Below, piece after piece: positions 38,601 to 52,531 of a stretch of 64,000 nt of DNA. Position 1 is the stretch's first letter. Each line of letters starts with the position of its first letter. The translations under genes and the position numbers were made by a program. Source of the stretch: Oxyruncus cristatus (Eukaryota; Chordata; Aves; Passeriformes; Cotingidae); NCBI GenBank assembly GCA_013399855.1, contig VXAY01004356.1, positions 62,001 through 126,000 on the forward strand, given 5' to 3'. Below the pieces are notes generated by a model that was not told the origin of the DNA, ran no database searches, and saw only the letters and a program-made list of their open reading frames with translations.

Positions 38601-41600
38601 ATTTCTCCAGAGTGCCTGCCTGCAGCTTGGGTCAACAATAAAACCACTGAAGTGAGGAGGGAGGAGCTTCACAGCTGCTGGGCTGACTCAGTCCATAATG
38701 AGCATTCCCTGCCCTTTTTATAAACTTATCTTCAGAAGTCTGATCAAGAAGTTCCTCACACATGTTTTACCTCAGCTATGCGTTTCTGCCACGTTCTCAT
38801 TCTCTTTTCATGTGTACTGTGAATATATAAACACATGTCTCAAGGAATTTCACATCAAGTGCAATCTGAGAGAAAATATATATTAAGCTTAATTATTTGC
38901 CAAACAGCTTTTAGCCGAGCTCCCTTTGACAACACTATATGTTGAGTAGGAGGGAGGCTCCTGTAGATGAAATCGGCAGCTGATGCTCCACGGGGCCTAA
39001 GATGCAGTAGCAAAAGTGTGACCTCAGTCAGCCAAGGAAAGTTAGAAGGAAGGCAGAATTTCTTTTAGCTAGTCCTACACGGACAAATTTGTAACTCTTT
39101 TTGCTAACAAGGACTGACTATCACAATATCTCTGTGGTATCTATGAATCCTTGTCTGTCTCTGACATTCCCACCTCTGTCAAGATGGGAAGTTCTGGGTA
39201 AAGTCCCTACTTGTTGCTTGTGCTTTGAACAATCTCAAGCTGTGGACAACAGCTATGCAAAAATAAAAACATAGCAGATATTTCCCTTTTGTTTTAATAC
39301 ACTCTCCCTTGTTGTTGGTTTTTTTTGTTTTGTTTTGTTTTGTTTTTTTACCTTGCCTTCCTCTTTTAATTTTGTTCTAGAGGGCACAATGTAGATACAT
39401 TTACTCACGTGCTGTGTTGTATCTAAGTATTTGCTGCTGCTAGCCACATTCCTCCCTTCCCATTGAGAGATAACACCCACTTCCATGTTCTTCCTGCATC
39501 TGGAAAACCCCACAGATGTTTGCTTTGCAAAAACCACATTCTATTCCAGCAGCAGAATGCCTGTAGCTACACTGAGAATCATAAATTAAAATAACCTAGG
39601 AAGGTCAACACATGTTGAGAGCACTGCAGAAGCAGGGAAATAATCCTCTGCAGAGATGTGAATGCTTTCATTATGACGAAACAAATTCTTAGGCCTATTG
39701 ATCTGAACACCGTTGTGCTTTTTAGTACTCAAAGAACAACATTTTTCAGTCGCAGTGACTTTAAGAAAAACACAACAAATAGCAAATAAAAATGCTCCAG
39801 GTTGCTCAAGGTTGCACTTAAAATCTTAGAAAAGCCAGCCAGAGCCCTGGTTTCTCAGTATTCAAAATCTACCTAAAAGTGTCAAAATGCAAATATAGAC
39901 ATCAAACAGTGGGCAAGAAACACTGTACAGCAGTTTTTCGGGCTATGTAGTCATAGTGAATAATTCTTTGACACAGGTCTTAACCAGAAGCCCCTGTTAA
40001 CACCCTCACCCTTCCTTTCACACTTCAGAGCCTCCATTCCCTTCCTTCCCGGTGCTGTGCTGAGTTGAGGATAGAGTGTGTCTTCCTTCCTGAATTTGTT
40101 TTGGTGTGACCAAGACAGCAGCAGTCTCAGAAGAGCTGGACAAACCTGGTGGAGTTGAGCTCTCACAAGGATTTCTACAAGATTTTGGTACCATCAAAAC
40201 TGAATCTAAGCCTTGAAATTTTGAGTCCAGGGTCTCAAGCCAGATGTGGAGTCCTAACATCATCTACAGACAACAATCAACTGGGAATGAAAAATGGCTC
40301 AGACTGCTAGATTATGTATCACAGAAACGCTGCAAGTATGAATTCTGATCATTGAATTGCTTAATCAGACAGCCCAGAGAGGGCCATTTCACTTTGGAGA
40401 GAAACACAAGGTGGCACATGGGCTTTTAGGAGTTCAGACACAGCTGCACATGATGAAAAGCGGTAACAGAAACCAAAGCTGTGTTATCTGTTTTCTTAAA
40501 ATTTCTTCATGTCTACACTCTGCTCAATTTTTTACCGAATTTGTAAAATTCATAATGTTTACCTCTACATTATAATTAAAATATTATAGCAAAAGTCCTT
40601 TGAATTGCTTAGCAAGAAGATTGGATAACATTAAACAAAATGCTTTGCACATCTAAACTCTGACAGGCTATGCAAGCAAACAGCAAAACCAGGACAAACG
40701 TACGTGGTTTAGAACCTCTGCTTCACAGAAAGTTGCTGAGCATAGGGATATTTGTACAAAACTCCAATTAATATGCAACTTACCGAATTAACTGAGAAAT
40801 ATAAAGGTCTCTTATTTTGATGAGTCATGTCTGAGTATTTTTACCTGGGTTATGATTGCTGTTACAAAACCTAGTCATAATAAATCTTCAGTACTGCCAA
40901 ATACCACCTCAGAAAGACACACTCACAGCAGGCACATCAAGAAATCAGATATATTATTCTGTGTACCATTTCATCCTTTTTTCAGTGTTTTATAAAATGA
41001 AACATTTCTGTTAAAAGAAGAGCAATACAGTGTTATTGTGTATTACTCCTACAATTTTTAAAACAGAATCAGTTTGCTTTAAAATGAAGTGTATGACACT
41101 GTACAAAAACATAGGGGTTTTTATCTCAGTGATACCACAGCCATACATAGAATCACAGGAGCTTAAGTACTGAGGTATCATAATCTTCTGTAATATCATG
41201 GCACTACTCTACCAAAAACATAAGAATACATGATAATTTCTCTGTTGACATATCTACTTTGGAATCAATCCCTTCTCTGGAAAGCAATTTAAAATAAAGT
41301 GGGAGAGGGGAAGAAGTATTTTATCATCCATTTTGCAAGTGGACATGAGTTGATTTGGCTGCTAATTCAGAACTCATTGACTTAAGGACAGCCCTTCCCA
41401 GTGACTTGCTGAAAATTATCCAAGGAAGTTGTCACAGCATTCATCAAAAGCCCATACTTGCTGTGAGGAAAAGAGCTTGGAAGGAAAAGAAAAAGAAACC
41501 CTTGACATGCTAAATATTCTGCAAGCTCAAGACATCTCATGCTCATGAAAGCTAGGAATAAGTTTTATATTGCAGTAAGTCTGTAAAAAGCTGTCAGCGT

Positions 41601-44600
41601 TCAAGTCAAGGCTTGTATGGAAAAGCCCTCTTTTCTCTTGATGTTGCAGCCTCTCCCATTATCAGATGAACAATCACATTATGATGTTTAAGGTAGGATC
41701 TGCACAAAATGTTTTCAGATTTAACAGCTTCTCTTCTGATCATGTCTAATCATGAATTTCAAGTACATACATTGAACTGTAGCAACTCAGGCAGACACAT
41801 GCAGAAGATGTAATTCAGCCTTTCTCACGTGGAAGGACCCTGGGCCAAGAAAATGTAGAAAAGTTTGTTTCTTTTTGTTTCTTTGTAAGAAGAAATCCTT
41901 TCTTTTGAGGATAGTTTCTAGATCACGTACTTTCTAGATCACCAAAGTTGTGTTGTGGAGTGTTGGCAAATCACATAACCTGGTGTGACCTGAATCCAAT
42001 GTTCAGGGAAAGAATTTCTCTGAAGTGAGAAATGGGAAAAAAATCTTTATGACTGGACAGCTGATGGTTCTCTTATGAAAAATCAGTAATCTCAAAAAAT
42101 GTCACACATTTATTTCTCTCAAATAGTTATTAAATGGTCAAGTGCTAGGTTAGAGAATATCTATAAATAAAATGCTATTAAAACAGGTGGCAACTTTCCA
42201 TTGCCCTCTGAGTGCATGGCCTTCTTTTGCTGTGTGATCAGCCTTGCAATTCTAAGTAACATACAGATAATATTGACCAAAATATAAATAAATTTCGCAA
42301 TACCTAGGAGGGATGAAATTGCAACTAGCATTGAGAAATTACAATTCAGAACGATAAAAATATTATTTTTAAAAAATCTTCATACCATCACCTGGGGAAT
42401 TAAAATCTTTAATCCATGTCTGGTCGTATTTCTCTCACACCTCCATCTCAGTTTTAAAGATTGAGAGTTACTGTAAAAAATTTACAGGCACCACTATAAG
42501 AGAAGGTGTAATAAATTAGGAATTCAGTGAAAACCAAATGATCAAGACTAGCTAGGATTCATTCAATAATACTGAAGGAGTGTAGGAATAAATTGCTTGG
42601 CTAGTAATAAGCAAAAGGTGATTTTAATTATGCTTAATAGATTAAAGGATTTTAAAACTAGATACAATAGTGATGAGCTAGTCTGATCCTTGAAAAGCAC
42701 TAATTAAAGATTTTAGTAAATGTTTGTTGTGTCACATTCATGTCACTCCAGTAAGACATAGTGCACTTATTCAGAATGCAGTAGTCAGCATCTGAATGTA
42801 TTTTATGTAACATACTAGCAATTAGACTTAGGAAAACCAAATTGCTGCTTTTCTGGTCCTCTTATCACAATAAAGAAAAGGCATACAAAATACCATCATT
42901 TTAAAAAATGAGGCTGGAAAAAATTAAAAACTCAGTTCAAGTGAAAACTGAAACAGAATGTTTGTTTACACAACAGAAGTTTCCTCAACATAATATCCCA
43001 AAGTCAAAAGCATAAAGCATTAAAAAACATTAAAAAGGCTCTTCTGGCTAGTGAAAATACCCTCAGTTCCCTTACAGATCATAAAACTTACAGAGTACAT
43101 ACGTTAGCAAGCACTTGTACTTGAGTCAAAAGGGAATGAGGAAACACTTAGAATAGTGTTGCAGATTGTTAGTAATTTTCCCGTATTTGTTTGTTTGTTG
43201 TACCTTCATCAGATTTCTCTGCTATCAAAGACTACTGGATCTGGATTAAAGGCATATCTGTTGTCCAAGGCAATAATTGCTGTACTCCTAGTTGAGGAAT
43301 AAGTGTGACACAGATTTCAAATTTGAGGATCTTAGAGGGAAATGAGATGCAGAAATTTATAAATGCAAAATACTTAGGATGCATATGAATAGTTTTCTGA
43401 ATTTAACCTTTGCAGCCATGATACTCTCTTGGGTTTGGGTCCTGAGCTGAAAGCTCTCTGGAATTTACATAGTCTCAAATGACTCTTGGTTTATTTATCC
43501 CTTATTTGGTCACACTGCTTTTTGCATCTTGATATAGAGTCATAGAACAATCAGCTACTGATTTTCAATAAACATAGGGGGGTTAATTTGGATCTAAACA
43601 TTGTGTTGTGAACTGGTATTTCTTAATAGCACAAAATCCTATAATTTACTGTAACAGTCATTTTCAACTGAAAGCCTCTCTATAGTAAGGTATCTGCTGA
43701 CTGTTTGAAAGTCTGTGTGAGAAAAGGGACAGGAGAGGCAAATTCACCTAATTGTGTGACAGTCTACACGACATTTGTAATGGGGTTCAGACCTACATTA
43801 GAATAAACTTGAGGTTTCCCACCCTGAGGAAGGTGATAAGCATTGCTCTAGAAACACCAGGGCAGCAAAACTAAAAATAAAACTAATTTCACTGTAGCAG
43901 AAAGTCAAGAAATAGACGTGTAGAATTGGTAATCTGTTCCAACGCAATTTATGCTTTCTCAGAAACTACTCACTTAAGGTAATTTCACTTTTAGAAGTCA
44001 GTACAAACATACTCACAGTTAGTATGTTGATGTTCATGTTGCTCACTTAGCCTTACTGATTTTGATGATCTTAATTACACTGGAGAAAAGTGAACTAATA
44101 ATCGCTTTACTTCAGAGGCTCCACACCCAAAAGACTCTTAGGCTCCACAGTCATCATAAATACTTGTAATGAGGAACTTTTCCTGTATCTTTTGTTTACA
44201 CAAGCTTACTAGTTCTGTGTCAGAGCCTGCTCCGGCTTCCATTCAAACCAATGGGAGTTTTGACATTCTCTCTAATGAAAGCAGCCCCCAGCATCATGTT
44301 ACACTTGATGATGATGGATCACTATTGCTTCCCTGTAAGGACAATAGTCCAGCAACCATGCCAACAAACATGCATGTGCTCAGCTGTGATCACCTGAATA
44401 GTCTCGCTGGTTCTAGTGGAATTACATAAGTTCTTGAAGTTAAATGTTCTTTTTGTTTGTTTTAATCTAGCCAACTGCTCCAATCCTCCTCTGTCACGTA
44501 AACACGCCTTTCACTAGAACACATACAAACTTGGAACAATCTAGATGATATCAGCAAGCATATGCCTGATCTACCTGAATACTTCAAGTCCTGCAAATGA

Positions 44601-47600
44601 TTATGCAAAAAATAAAAATGCAAACATATTAAATTTGCAGTACACTTAGGGTTATGTTTTGGGGCTTTTACAGTAGAAAGGGAAAGCAAGTGTGTTTATA
44701 TGGAATGTAATTCTGGATGGAAGTGCAATGTATTGGGTCATCTACCAAATATAGGAAACATATTATTCAACATGGTGACTCACACAATGAGTAATGTAGT
44801 CTAAAGAGTATTCAACCCTGTGAACAGACATAACTCTCAATAATGCTAATAATCCCATAAATCCCAAAGGGCCTCATCTATCTGAAAGTATCTGCAGCCT
44901 GGTGAGCTGTGCAGACTGCACAGGGCCACAGAAGTCAGCTCCTCATCACCAGCCCAGCCCAGCCCTCGCCACCACTGCTTGTCCTAGGAAAGCAGTGGTT
45001 CACTGACAATCACTTGCAGAGCCCATGGTAGAGATTCCCTTGTATGATGTGACAGGAGACTTGATGTCACGGGTTCCTGTACTCCAGGTCCATAATTCTC
45101 CTTGAGGTTGTAACAGTAACTGAAATATTGATTACAAAGCCCGTTTGAAGAGGATCTTTCTGCTTAAGAAATCTGGTCTGCTTGGTGTGGAATATCTGAA
45201 GAGCAGCCATGTGTTTGTCAGTGTCATTGCAGATGGTGCTGAATAACAGAGTGACATTCTGGGATTACATTGGCCTCTTCAGACTTTGTTGGTCCTATAT
45301 TTTGACTGAAGCTTTTCAATGAAGAAAGCAAAATTATAAGTATCTACTAAAGAGCACCAAACTTCAGCAAGTTACTGATGGACCTACCTGGAACTGGACT
45401 GGGTTCTTGGGAGAGAGACAACTGCATGTGTCCCCCGCGTATGCCATAACGTGGACAATGGCTTCTGGAAAGGGGAATATTTTCCCTTTTGAAATATAGA
45501 ATAACTACAGCCCCAGTTCTGGCCTGATAGAAGACTCCAAGTCACTATGCAGCCTCAGCTGAGAGGTAGGATTCAAAAAAATCTTATAGTGTAGAGCTTT
45601 GTACACTTTCCGAGCTACAGAATACACTGACATAATTTTCTTCTGGGCCAGAAATGCTCAGAAATTATAACAGTCCTGTAAAGAGCAGTGGAGTTCGTGT
45701 GATCTGATTTTAACCACATTTTTCAGGCATATGTGCTCATACCAGCCCTAAATACACGCTTCTCTGGAGCTGCCTCTCAGTAATCTTTGAACCAGTCTTG
45801 ACAAGAACAAGGAATGTACCCAAAAAGTCCTGTAGGTTCTATGAAATTAGGTCTTTGGGTAGATAGAGGAAAGGCTCATTAGTGCCTCAACTGTGAGCTT
45901 TTACGAGACATCTGGAAAGTTCCATGAGAGATGCATGCTCACCCATACTGCTGAAGAGAGCCCTTAGCTTTGCTTTACAAGACCACAGCTTTCTCCAATA
46001 CAAGACCCGGCCTTGAGTAGGGATACAGTTTAGCCAGGGGCTGTTCCCAGGAGGTAGCATGAAAAAGCTCTTCTCATTAGACTTGGTTCCTCATTCCTTC
46101 AACACTGTCCCAAAGACACTGAACCATCACTGTCCATATGCTTTGGCCTAGGTCATGCAATGCATCATTTCAATTTTATACTATAAACTTCATGTTTTTG
46201 TGAACTTAACAAAGTCTGACCTTTATTTTCAAGCACTTAAAAAACCCCCTTCAACACAGTAACGGTTGTTTCTTAGGGACCCAATGCCTTACTGGCATGA
46301 TAATCCTTTTCTAGAAGTAGATGGTGGTGCAGAGTTACTTGCTTTGCTATAGCTGTCCTCAGGACTGGGAATCAATCACTGGCTCCCTTTATTCAGCAGT
46401 ATATATACCAAAACCTAGCCCCCATTTTCTCTGTTTGTTTTGGTTTTACAGAAGACCTTCATGTTATACCAGCAAAATCACTCTACTTGTGGAGAAACCT
46501 CTTGCCGACCTTGGATTCTTAGTGCTATTATCAGCATCTGGCCATTTTCAAGGTTTTACTGTCTGTGGAAAGACCTAGAAGATTCTGAAAGCCAAAATTA
46601 GGTCAGTGCCAAAGGAGCCCCTCTGAACTTGAGAAGATGTGCCAGGACCTGCTGAGTGTCTTTCAGCTCAACCTCTCATTCAGATTTATCATCAAGTATT
46701 CCCAGAAGTCCCTGCCTCACACACACTGCAAGTAATTTGATCAAATAAATGCAATGTTGGGCAATAATTGGACAGTTAATTGAAACACTTCCCTGTCTGT
46801 GGCCTCCCCAGCATCTAGAGTCTCTTGAGAGACTGTGATATGCTGCTGCTTGGGAGCCTCCACTGAGCTGTTGATGCTGGGGCAGTGCCCCATTGGGGAT
46901 AACTGGCCAGCTCTCATTCTGGGTATTTTGGGGAGCAGCAATCCCTGGGAAGGTGGGTTCTGGTGTTTAACTTCCCAAGGAATTAAAAGCTACTTTCCAG
47001 CATTAGCCAGAATGTTGATTATAAACCCACAATATTCTGTAATTGGGCCTCATTAATAAATTCCTCAAGTGTTCTCAAAGGCAGGAGAGGTAAAACAAGA
47101 GCCACAGGGATCAGAGCAACAGGGAACTGTGAGGATTCCCGACTGTGTTGTTAATTCCACTTAATCAGCTCAGAGAAGCTCTGCATTCAAAAGAAAATAA
47201 CCATGACTCACAAAATACTCCTGCCAGCAGGGAATAGGATTCTCTCCATTTATAGTAACATTTTCTCCAATTTTTGTTCTTTCTTTCATTCCAGTTTTAA
47301 ATAGAGAAAACAACCCTTCCTCAGGCACCCTAAGCACCTTCCATGTTTCTGGGCCTCAGTGAAGGCTGGAAGAGCTATACTCCCAGGGAAAGTCCAGCAT
47401 GGATCTCCCAGGGTTTCTGGGAGACCTGTTCTTCAATCTCAATGTGCCAGAGGGTTTTTCCATCAGACCCAGACTTAACAAAGTGTGAAGCACTCTCAGA
47501 GGCATAGTGAGGCAGATGCAAGATTTATTGCTGTTTAAAGAGAATGGAGATAGTAGCAAACTTTGAGACAGAGCAAGCCCCATTCCCCACTCTAAACTGC

Positions 47601-48110
47601 TTGCTACAGAAGCTAGACAAGTCAAACAAAGACAAGACAAATTACAGGGATAATAATTCAGGTCATGAGAAAAGTAGGGATTATGCAGGATGAGAAGGCA
47701 GGAAGTTTTGTGAGGAGAAGGGAGCTTTCTGAAGGCAAGATGCAGGAACACCTGACGGGGGAGATTCCTCAGCGGTACATGGAGAGCTGGACTTCAACAA
47801 AAAAGGGCAACTAAAGGCAAGAGTTTTAAAGTCAAGAAAGGGAATAGAAACTTTTGAGAAAAAAAGGTAGGGAAGCAGAACTATTTGGTGAGAGAAGGTT
47901 TGCAGTGGATTTGGAAGATGACTATAAATTTGAGAGGATAAGAGTCTGCAAGCAGATGAAAAGCAAAGGAGATTGTGAAGCATCAGAGCCACTGCTTAGG
48001 CTGCTCATAAACCTCGTATCTGCACTCCTCCTATCCCTTCTTTCTCACAGTGGAGTATGAAGGTAGTGAGTATGGGCTGTGTCCTGTGTGGCCTGAAGGG
48101 ATGCCTGAAT
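32693..48110. other. Unannotated AT-rich non-coding DNA
   Basis: No exon or mobile element that I can name. Small items are T14 (38092-38105), a GTTTT array (39319-39349) and a 12-bp direct repeat TTTCTAGATCAC (41915-41926 and 41931-41942). The stretch from about 42.1 to 43.1 kb is notably AT-rich and repeat-free. Open frames are at most about 131 codons (47356-47751 minus), without domain evidence. The 101-codon frame at 34334-34639 has a hydrophobic leucine-rich start, but neither its remaining sequence nor its surroundings support a gene. Confidence 0.5.
39319..39349. repeat. (GTTTT)n short tandem array
   Basis: A T-rich tract with four G-spaced TTTT units follows a T run and ends in T7. 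It is an ordinary vertebrate simple repeat. Confidence 0.85.
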
Positions 48111-49388
48111 ATCATAGAATCATTTACATTGGAGAAGAATCTGAGATCATTGGGTCCAATCTTTGATCACAACCTTGTCAGTGAGACCACCACATTAAGT
48201 GCCACGTCCAGTTGTTTCTTCAACACCTCCAGGGATGGTGACTCCACCACCTCCCTGGGCAGCCCATTCAAATGTTTATCCATGAAGAAATTTCTCCTTA
48301 TGTTCAACCTGAACTTTCCCTGGCACAGCTTAAGACTATGTTCTCTCATCCTATCACTAGTTCCCTGGCAGAAAAGACCAGCCGCCACCTGGCTACAACC
48401 TCCTTTCAGGTAGTTGTTGAGAGTGATGAGGTTCCCCCCGTGCCTTCTTTTCTCCAGGCTGAACAACCCCAAGCTCCCTCAGCTGCTCCCCCCGTATGAC
48501 TTACCCTCCAGACCTTTCCCCAGCTCTGGACCTGCTCCAGCACCTCAGTGTCTTTCTTATAGTAAGGGGTCCAGAACTGGACACAGGACTCAAGGTGCAG
48601 CCTCACCAATGCCAAGNNNNNNNNNNNNNNNNNNNNNNNNNNNNNNNNNNNNNNNNNNNNNNNNNNNNNNNNNNNNNNNNNNNNNNNNNNNNNNNNNNNN
48701 NNNNNNNNNNNNNNNNNNNNNTGCAGGCAATTGGCTGTGTTGAACCTCACGCAGTTGGCCTCAATCCGTCAATCCACCTTGTCCAGATTCCTCTGCAGAG
48801 CCCTCCCGCCCTCCAGCAGATCTACACTCCTACCCAACTTGGTGTCATCCACGAATTTACTGAGGGTATATTTGATCCCCTCATCCAGATCATCAGTAAA
48901 GATATTAAACACAATTGGCCCCAATACTGAGCCCTAGGCGACGCCACTAGTGACCAGCCTCCAGCTGGATGCAGCCCCATTCACCACCACCCTCTGGGCC
49001 CGGCCCTCCAGCCAGTTCCTAACCCAGCACAGCGTGTCCCTGTCCAAGCCATGAGCTAATAGCTTTTCCAAGAGAATGCCATTAGAGACAGTATCAAAGG
49101 CTTTCTGAAGTCCAGGTAGACAACATCCACAGTCTTTCCCTCATCCACTAGGTGGGTCACCCGGTCATAAGAGGAGATCAAGTTGATCAGGTAGGACCCA
49201 CTTTTCCTGAACTTGGTCTGGGTCTGATCCCTTAGTTGTCCTGTGTGTGCTGTGCGATTGGACTTAGGATGGTCTGTTTCACAACCTTGCCAGGCACTGA
49301 GATTAGGCTGAGATGCCTGCAGATCCCCAGATCCTACTTCTAGCCCTTCATGTGGGTAAGCATTACATTGGCCAACTTCCAGCTGTCT
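48111..49388 (-). mobile_element. CR1 LINE, reverse transcriptase and 3' end, interrupted by N gap
   Basis: The left end carries the CR1 tail read on the minus strand ('atcatagaatcattt'). The body then matches the 3' untranslated region and thumb-like region (48180-48616), the stretch after RT motif C (48722-48862), the RT core (48862-49200) and the finger region to about 49388, where a TA/CA repeat begins. It matches 1-115 and the reverse complement of 60965-62114. Stops occur in all phases of the minus strand, so the RT is not functional. The 105-base N run at 48617-48721 lies within the element. Confidence 0.93.
48617..48721. other. Assembly gap (105 N)
   Basis: A run of 105 undetermined bases lies inside the minus-strand CR1. 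Frames that cross it are meaningless. Comparison with other CR1 copies in this window suggests the true missing stretch is longer (see findings). Confidence 1.
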
Positions 49389-49437
49389 TTGTATATATAA
49401 TTATATGTATACACATACACACACACACTATATATCA
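49389..49437. repeat. TA/CA microsatellite
   Basis: Alternating TA, imperfect TATG and about eight CA units are followed by 'tatatat'. The array directly abuts the 5' truncation point of the CR1, which may have inserted beside it. Confidence 0.88.
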
Positions 49438-52400
49438 GGGCATGTTTACCTAACTGAGGATCACATGCACACGTGGCTGCATATCTGCAAGGGAAGCTGC
49501 TTGGTCCCCTTAGCACTTCTCTGTGTGATCCATCTAGTAAATGCACTGCAAGGAGTCAATAGGGCAGCTTGCAAGGGGGAAAATTCTCTGCCAACACACG
49601 CCCTGTCTACTTTGCAGCCAGCATGACTAAGGAAAATGTGCACTGCCATGGACAACAGGTTTTTTCTTTAGATGTGCCACTTGAGGTTTTTCAGCATAAA
49701 AATCTTCCTTGAAATATGCAGTTTGGATGTCCTGACAAACAGCAGAAGGGGAAATAGATATTATAAATGAAGACAGCTCCAATAACTGACCCTTATTTCT
49801 TTCTCTTTCCCATTTACAGACTTTCTCCCCTACTTGATATTTGAGAATCCTCTGGTCCCAGCGTCTATTTACTTTGTTTTATTTTAGTAAGTGTCCTTGA
49901 ATGTAATGGAAGAATAAACATTTCAGTTTTCACAGCCTTGTGGCTTTTCATGGGAGCTTAGCTGCATCCTCTGTGTTTACAAAACAGAACTGCGTCATTG
50001 TGTTTGTTAATTTGATGGTTCTTGGACTATCCATATTTTTGGCTGCCAAACTTGCATTTAAATGTAGAGTTTGTTTTCATAGGCCCCAAGAGGAAATTCT
50101 ACATCAAAGTTTTACAGTCAAACAGGACCAACCAGTTTTATAGCTCACAGAATTACCAAGTTGTCAACATCTATAGGCCACTGGTGGAAACTGTCACAGC
50201 AAGGAGCCAGCCATGCATATTCCCTTCTGAACCCACACCAGGCTTCTGCACTCAGGCAGGGGAAAAGCCAGCAGGCTGAAGCCCTTACCCTTGCGGAGGT
50301 CTGTTTGTGCTGGGATCAGGAGAAGAGCCGTGACTGTAGTTGGAGTCAAAATTCCTCTTCCCTGTCTTCATCACAAGAGTCAGAATCTTGGGAGAAGGAT
50401 GTTGACCGTACAGACCTAAATCTCAAAAAACCTAGGAGTGATGAGTTATGATAACAGAAATTTCAACTCTGGGTAAAGAGGAAATAGGAATGTAGGACAG
50501 GTAACACTTCCAGGGAGTGGGGAGCCAGGGAATACTGGCACTTGCTGGCACTGGCATGGGGAGGAAGACATGCTGGCCTGTGGCAAAAGGACAGTAGCTG
50601 AACCATGCATATGGCTGAGAACACTCGGGTGGAGGCATAGAGAATATTTGGCTCAGTGTGCAGCTCAGACAAAGAAAACAGAGGATTGTTGGCCTCCAGC
50701 TGCCATTTGTACACAAATTAGCAAAAGCAAGCAAGCAGTCTTGTATGTGCTGTGGCTTCTCGAGAGTTAATGTCTTACAGAGGAGTTAAGATGAAAGTTA
50801 TGGTAGTAGATATGTTTGCAAGATGTAGTGTATTAGGGGAAGGACTGAAGAGGGAGAGAGCTGTGTTTTACTATTGTATGAGAGATACTGTGACCAGCAA
50901 GAAAGGGGTTCTAAGGGGTTTTGGTTTAAAATCTTACATACAGCTTTTGCTTTAACAGCAGCTGTGCCCTGTAAATATCATTTGTTTCAGTCCTGTAAAG
51001 TAGAAGGCAAAACTGGAAGATTTCCATAGAATTTCAGCAGGTCCTTCATTTACAACTAGGCACAAAAACATGCCAGCTGCACAACCTGGGAGTAACAACA
51101 GATGCCTAAATGCATATTAAGGAGAAAACTGCTTCTTTTAAATTGTATGGAATTTGCTGGCAAAGATCTGCATTAATGCAGTGCCAAGATTACGCACTTC
51201 AGAATACTGACCTCAGTAAAACCTAAAACTTCTGAAAACCAGGACACGTGCTAAGTGTCTTAGCTCTGTCCCATTTGAGCAATGTCCCAACTCGCCCATT
51301 ATACGTATTCTGCCTTTCCACCATTGCTGAGTTTCTGGGCTGTGACCATGGGAGGCAAAGAGAGGAGAGTTGCTCCTCAAGGAGTGGTACTCACACCTAT
51401 CCTGTCTTTGTGCACTGAACCAGCTTCCCTGAAAGAACATCAAACCTATTGGATTTCATAACCCATCTCTCCTTACGGAAACAAAACAAAAATCTGCCCA
51501 AGGCCATATTTTTGGATAAATGTCCTTAATTGACAGATTTCTTTTATATCCCACCTTGCTCCTGGTACTCTCCATGGCAAGAAGACCTTTGTAGATCACA
51601 AAGTGATAAAATGATGTTGTTATATTTTAATCTTTTCCCTTTAATCCCACCCACATTAGCAGCCTAAAGGAAGACTTGGTTCCTTCACTCAGATCTGCCC
51701 AGCCACTCCACAACCATGACTGTTGCTCAGGCTACCCTCAACACACATCACCGAGCTTTCTTACATCACTGTAAGCCCTTTGCTTCCTCCCTGCTCTGAT
51801 TCTAAAGAAAGCTTTTAGACATCTAAGAACAAAGGAAAAAAGGAGAGACTAGCTTTAGACTATGAACTGAACATTATGTATACATGTGCCAGAAGCAGAA
51901 AAGAGATAGAGAAGGATGAAGGTGTATCTTCTGCAGCTTGACTAGTGTAAATAATCCCCATAAGGTGGGATGAAGTCAATATCTGAGGTAAGGCATATCC
52001 ACATGAGATGGGGTTTCAGCAGATTTTGAGGGTTAAGTATTTAGACTTGAACTGATGATCAGGTAGTGCATGGTCTAGAAGGAGTGTGTGAAGGCATGGT
52101 GGGGAAAGGAAAATGCCTGGTGTTATCTCCTGTGTGTGAATGGAGTCCCTGCGTGTGGAAAGCCTTGCACAGGATCTAAGACCAGAACTGAACTAATTCC
52201 AGAAAGTGGGAGGGGAAAAGGCAGGGGAGGGGGGGAACACAAACAGTGAAGCTGAAGAAAGGTATGCAGTTTACCTTGAGAAAGAGTGATTAAAGGAGTC
52301 CTGCTCTCCACAAGCTCCAACAGGTCTATGCGCTATTCCTGCTGTGTGAGATTTGATGTTTCCTCACACTATTCCCCAGGCAGCACAGCTGCAGGCTGTT

Positions 52401-52531
52401 TGCCATCTGGGCCTCTTCCTTAAGCCACAAAAGAGGTTATTTAAGTAAGAAGCAGGGAGGAAAGGCAGGAAGAAACGTGACTTCCTTCATTCTAGGCAAC
52501 CCTCACAACGCAGGCTGAGCCTGCATTGGGA
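49438..52531. other. Unannotated non-coding DNA
   Basis: No gene or mobile element is recognised. Open frames reach 100 codons (50432-50734 minus), with competing frames and no domain. A G-rich stretch at 52208-52235 has four G runs but an 8-base middle loop, making it a weaker quadruplex candidate than the one at 32301. Confidence 0.5.

Noticed and set aside
41147..41165. CR1-tail-like words ('catagaatcacagg'; also 'agagtcatagaac' at about 43537)
   Set aside because: Too short, with no CR1 body next to them. They could be chance.
47356..47751. 131-codon minus frame, and an overlapping one to 47992
   Set aside because: Leu/Ser-rich chance translations without a recognisable domain.
48406..48930. 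Open frames spanning the N gap
   Set aside because: The N run removes stops artificially, and the sequence on both sides is non-coding CR1.
52208..52235. Second G-quadruplex candidate
   Set aside because: The middle loop is 8 bases, outside the usual 1-7 limit, so it is mentioned but not listed as a feature.
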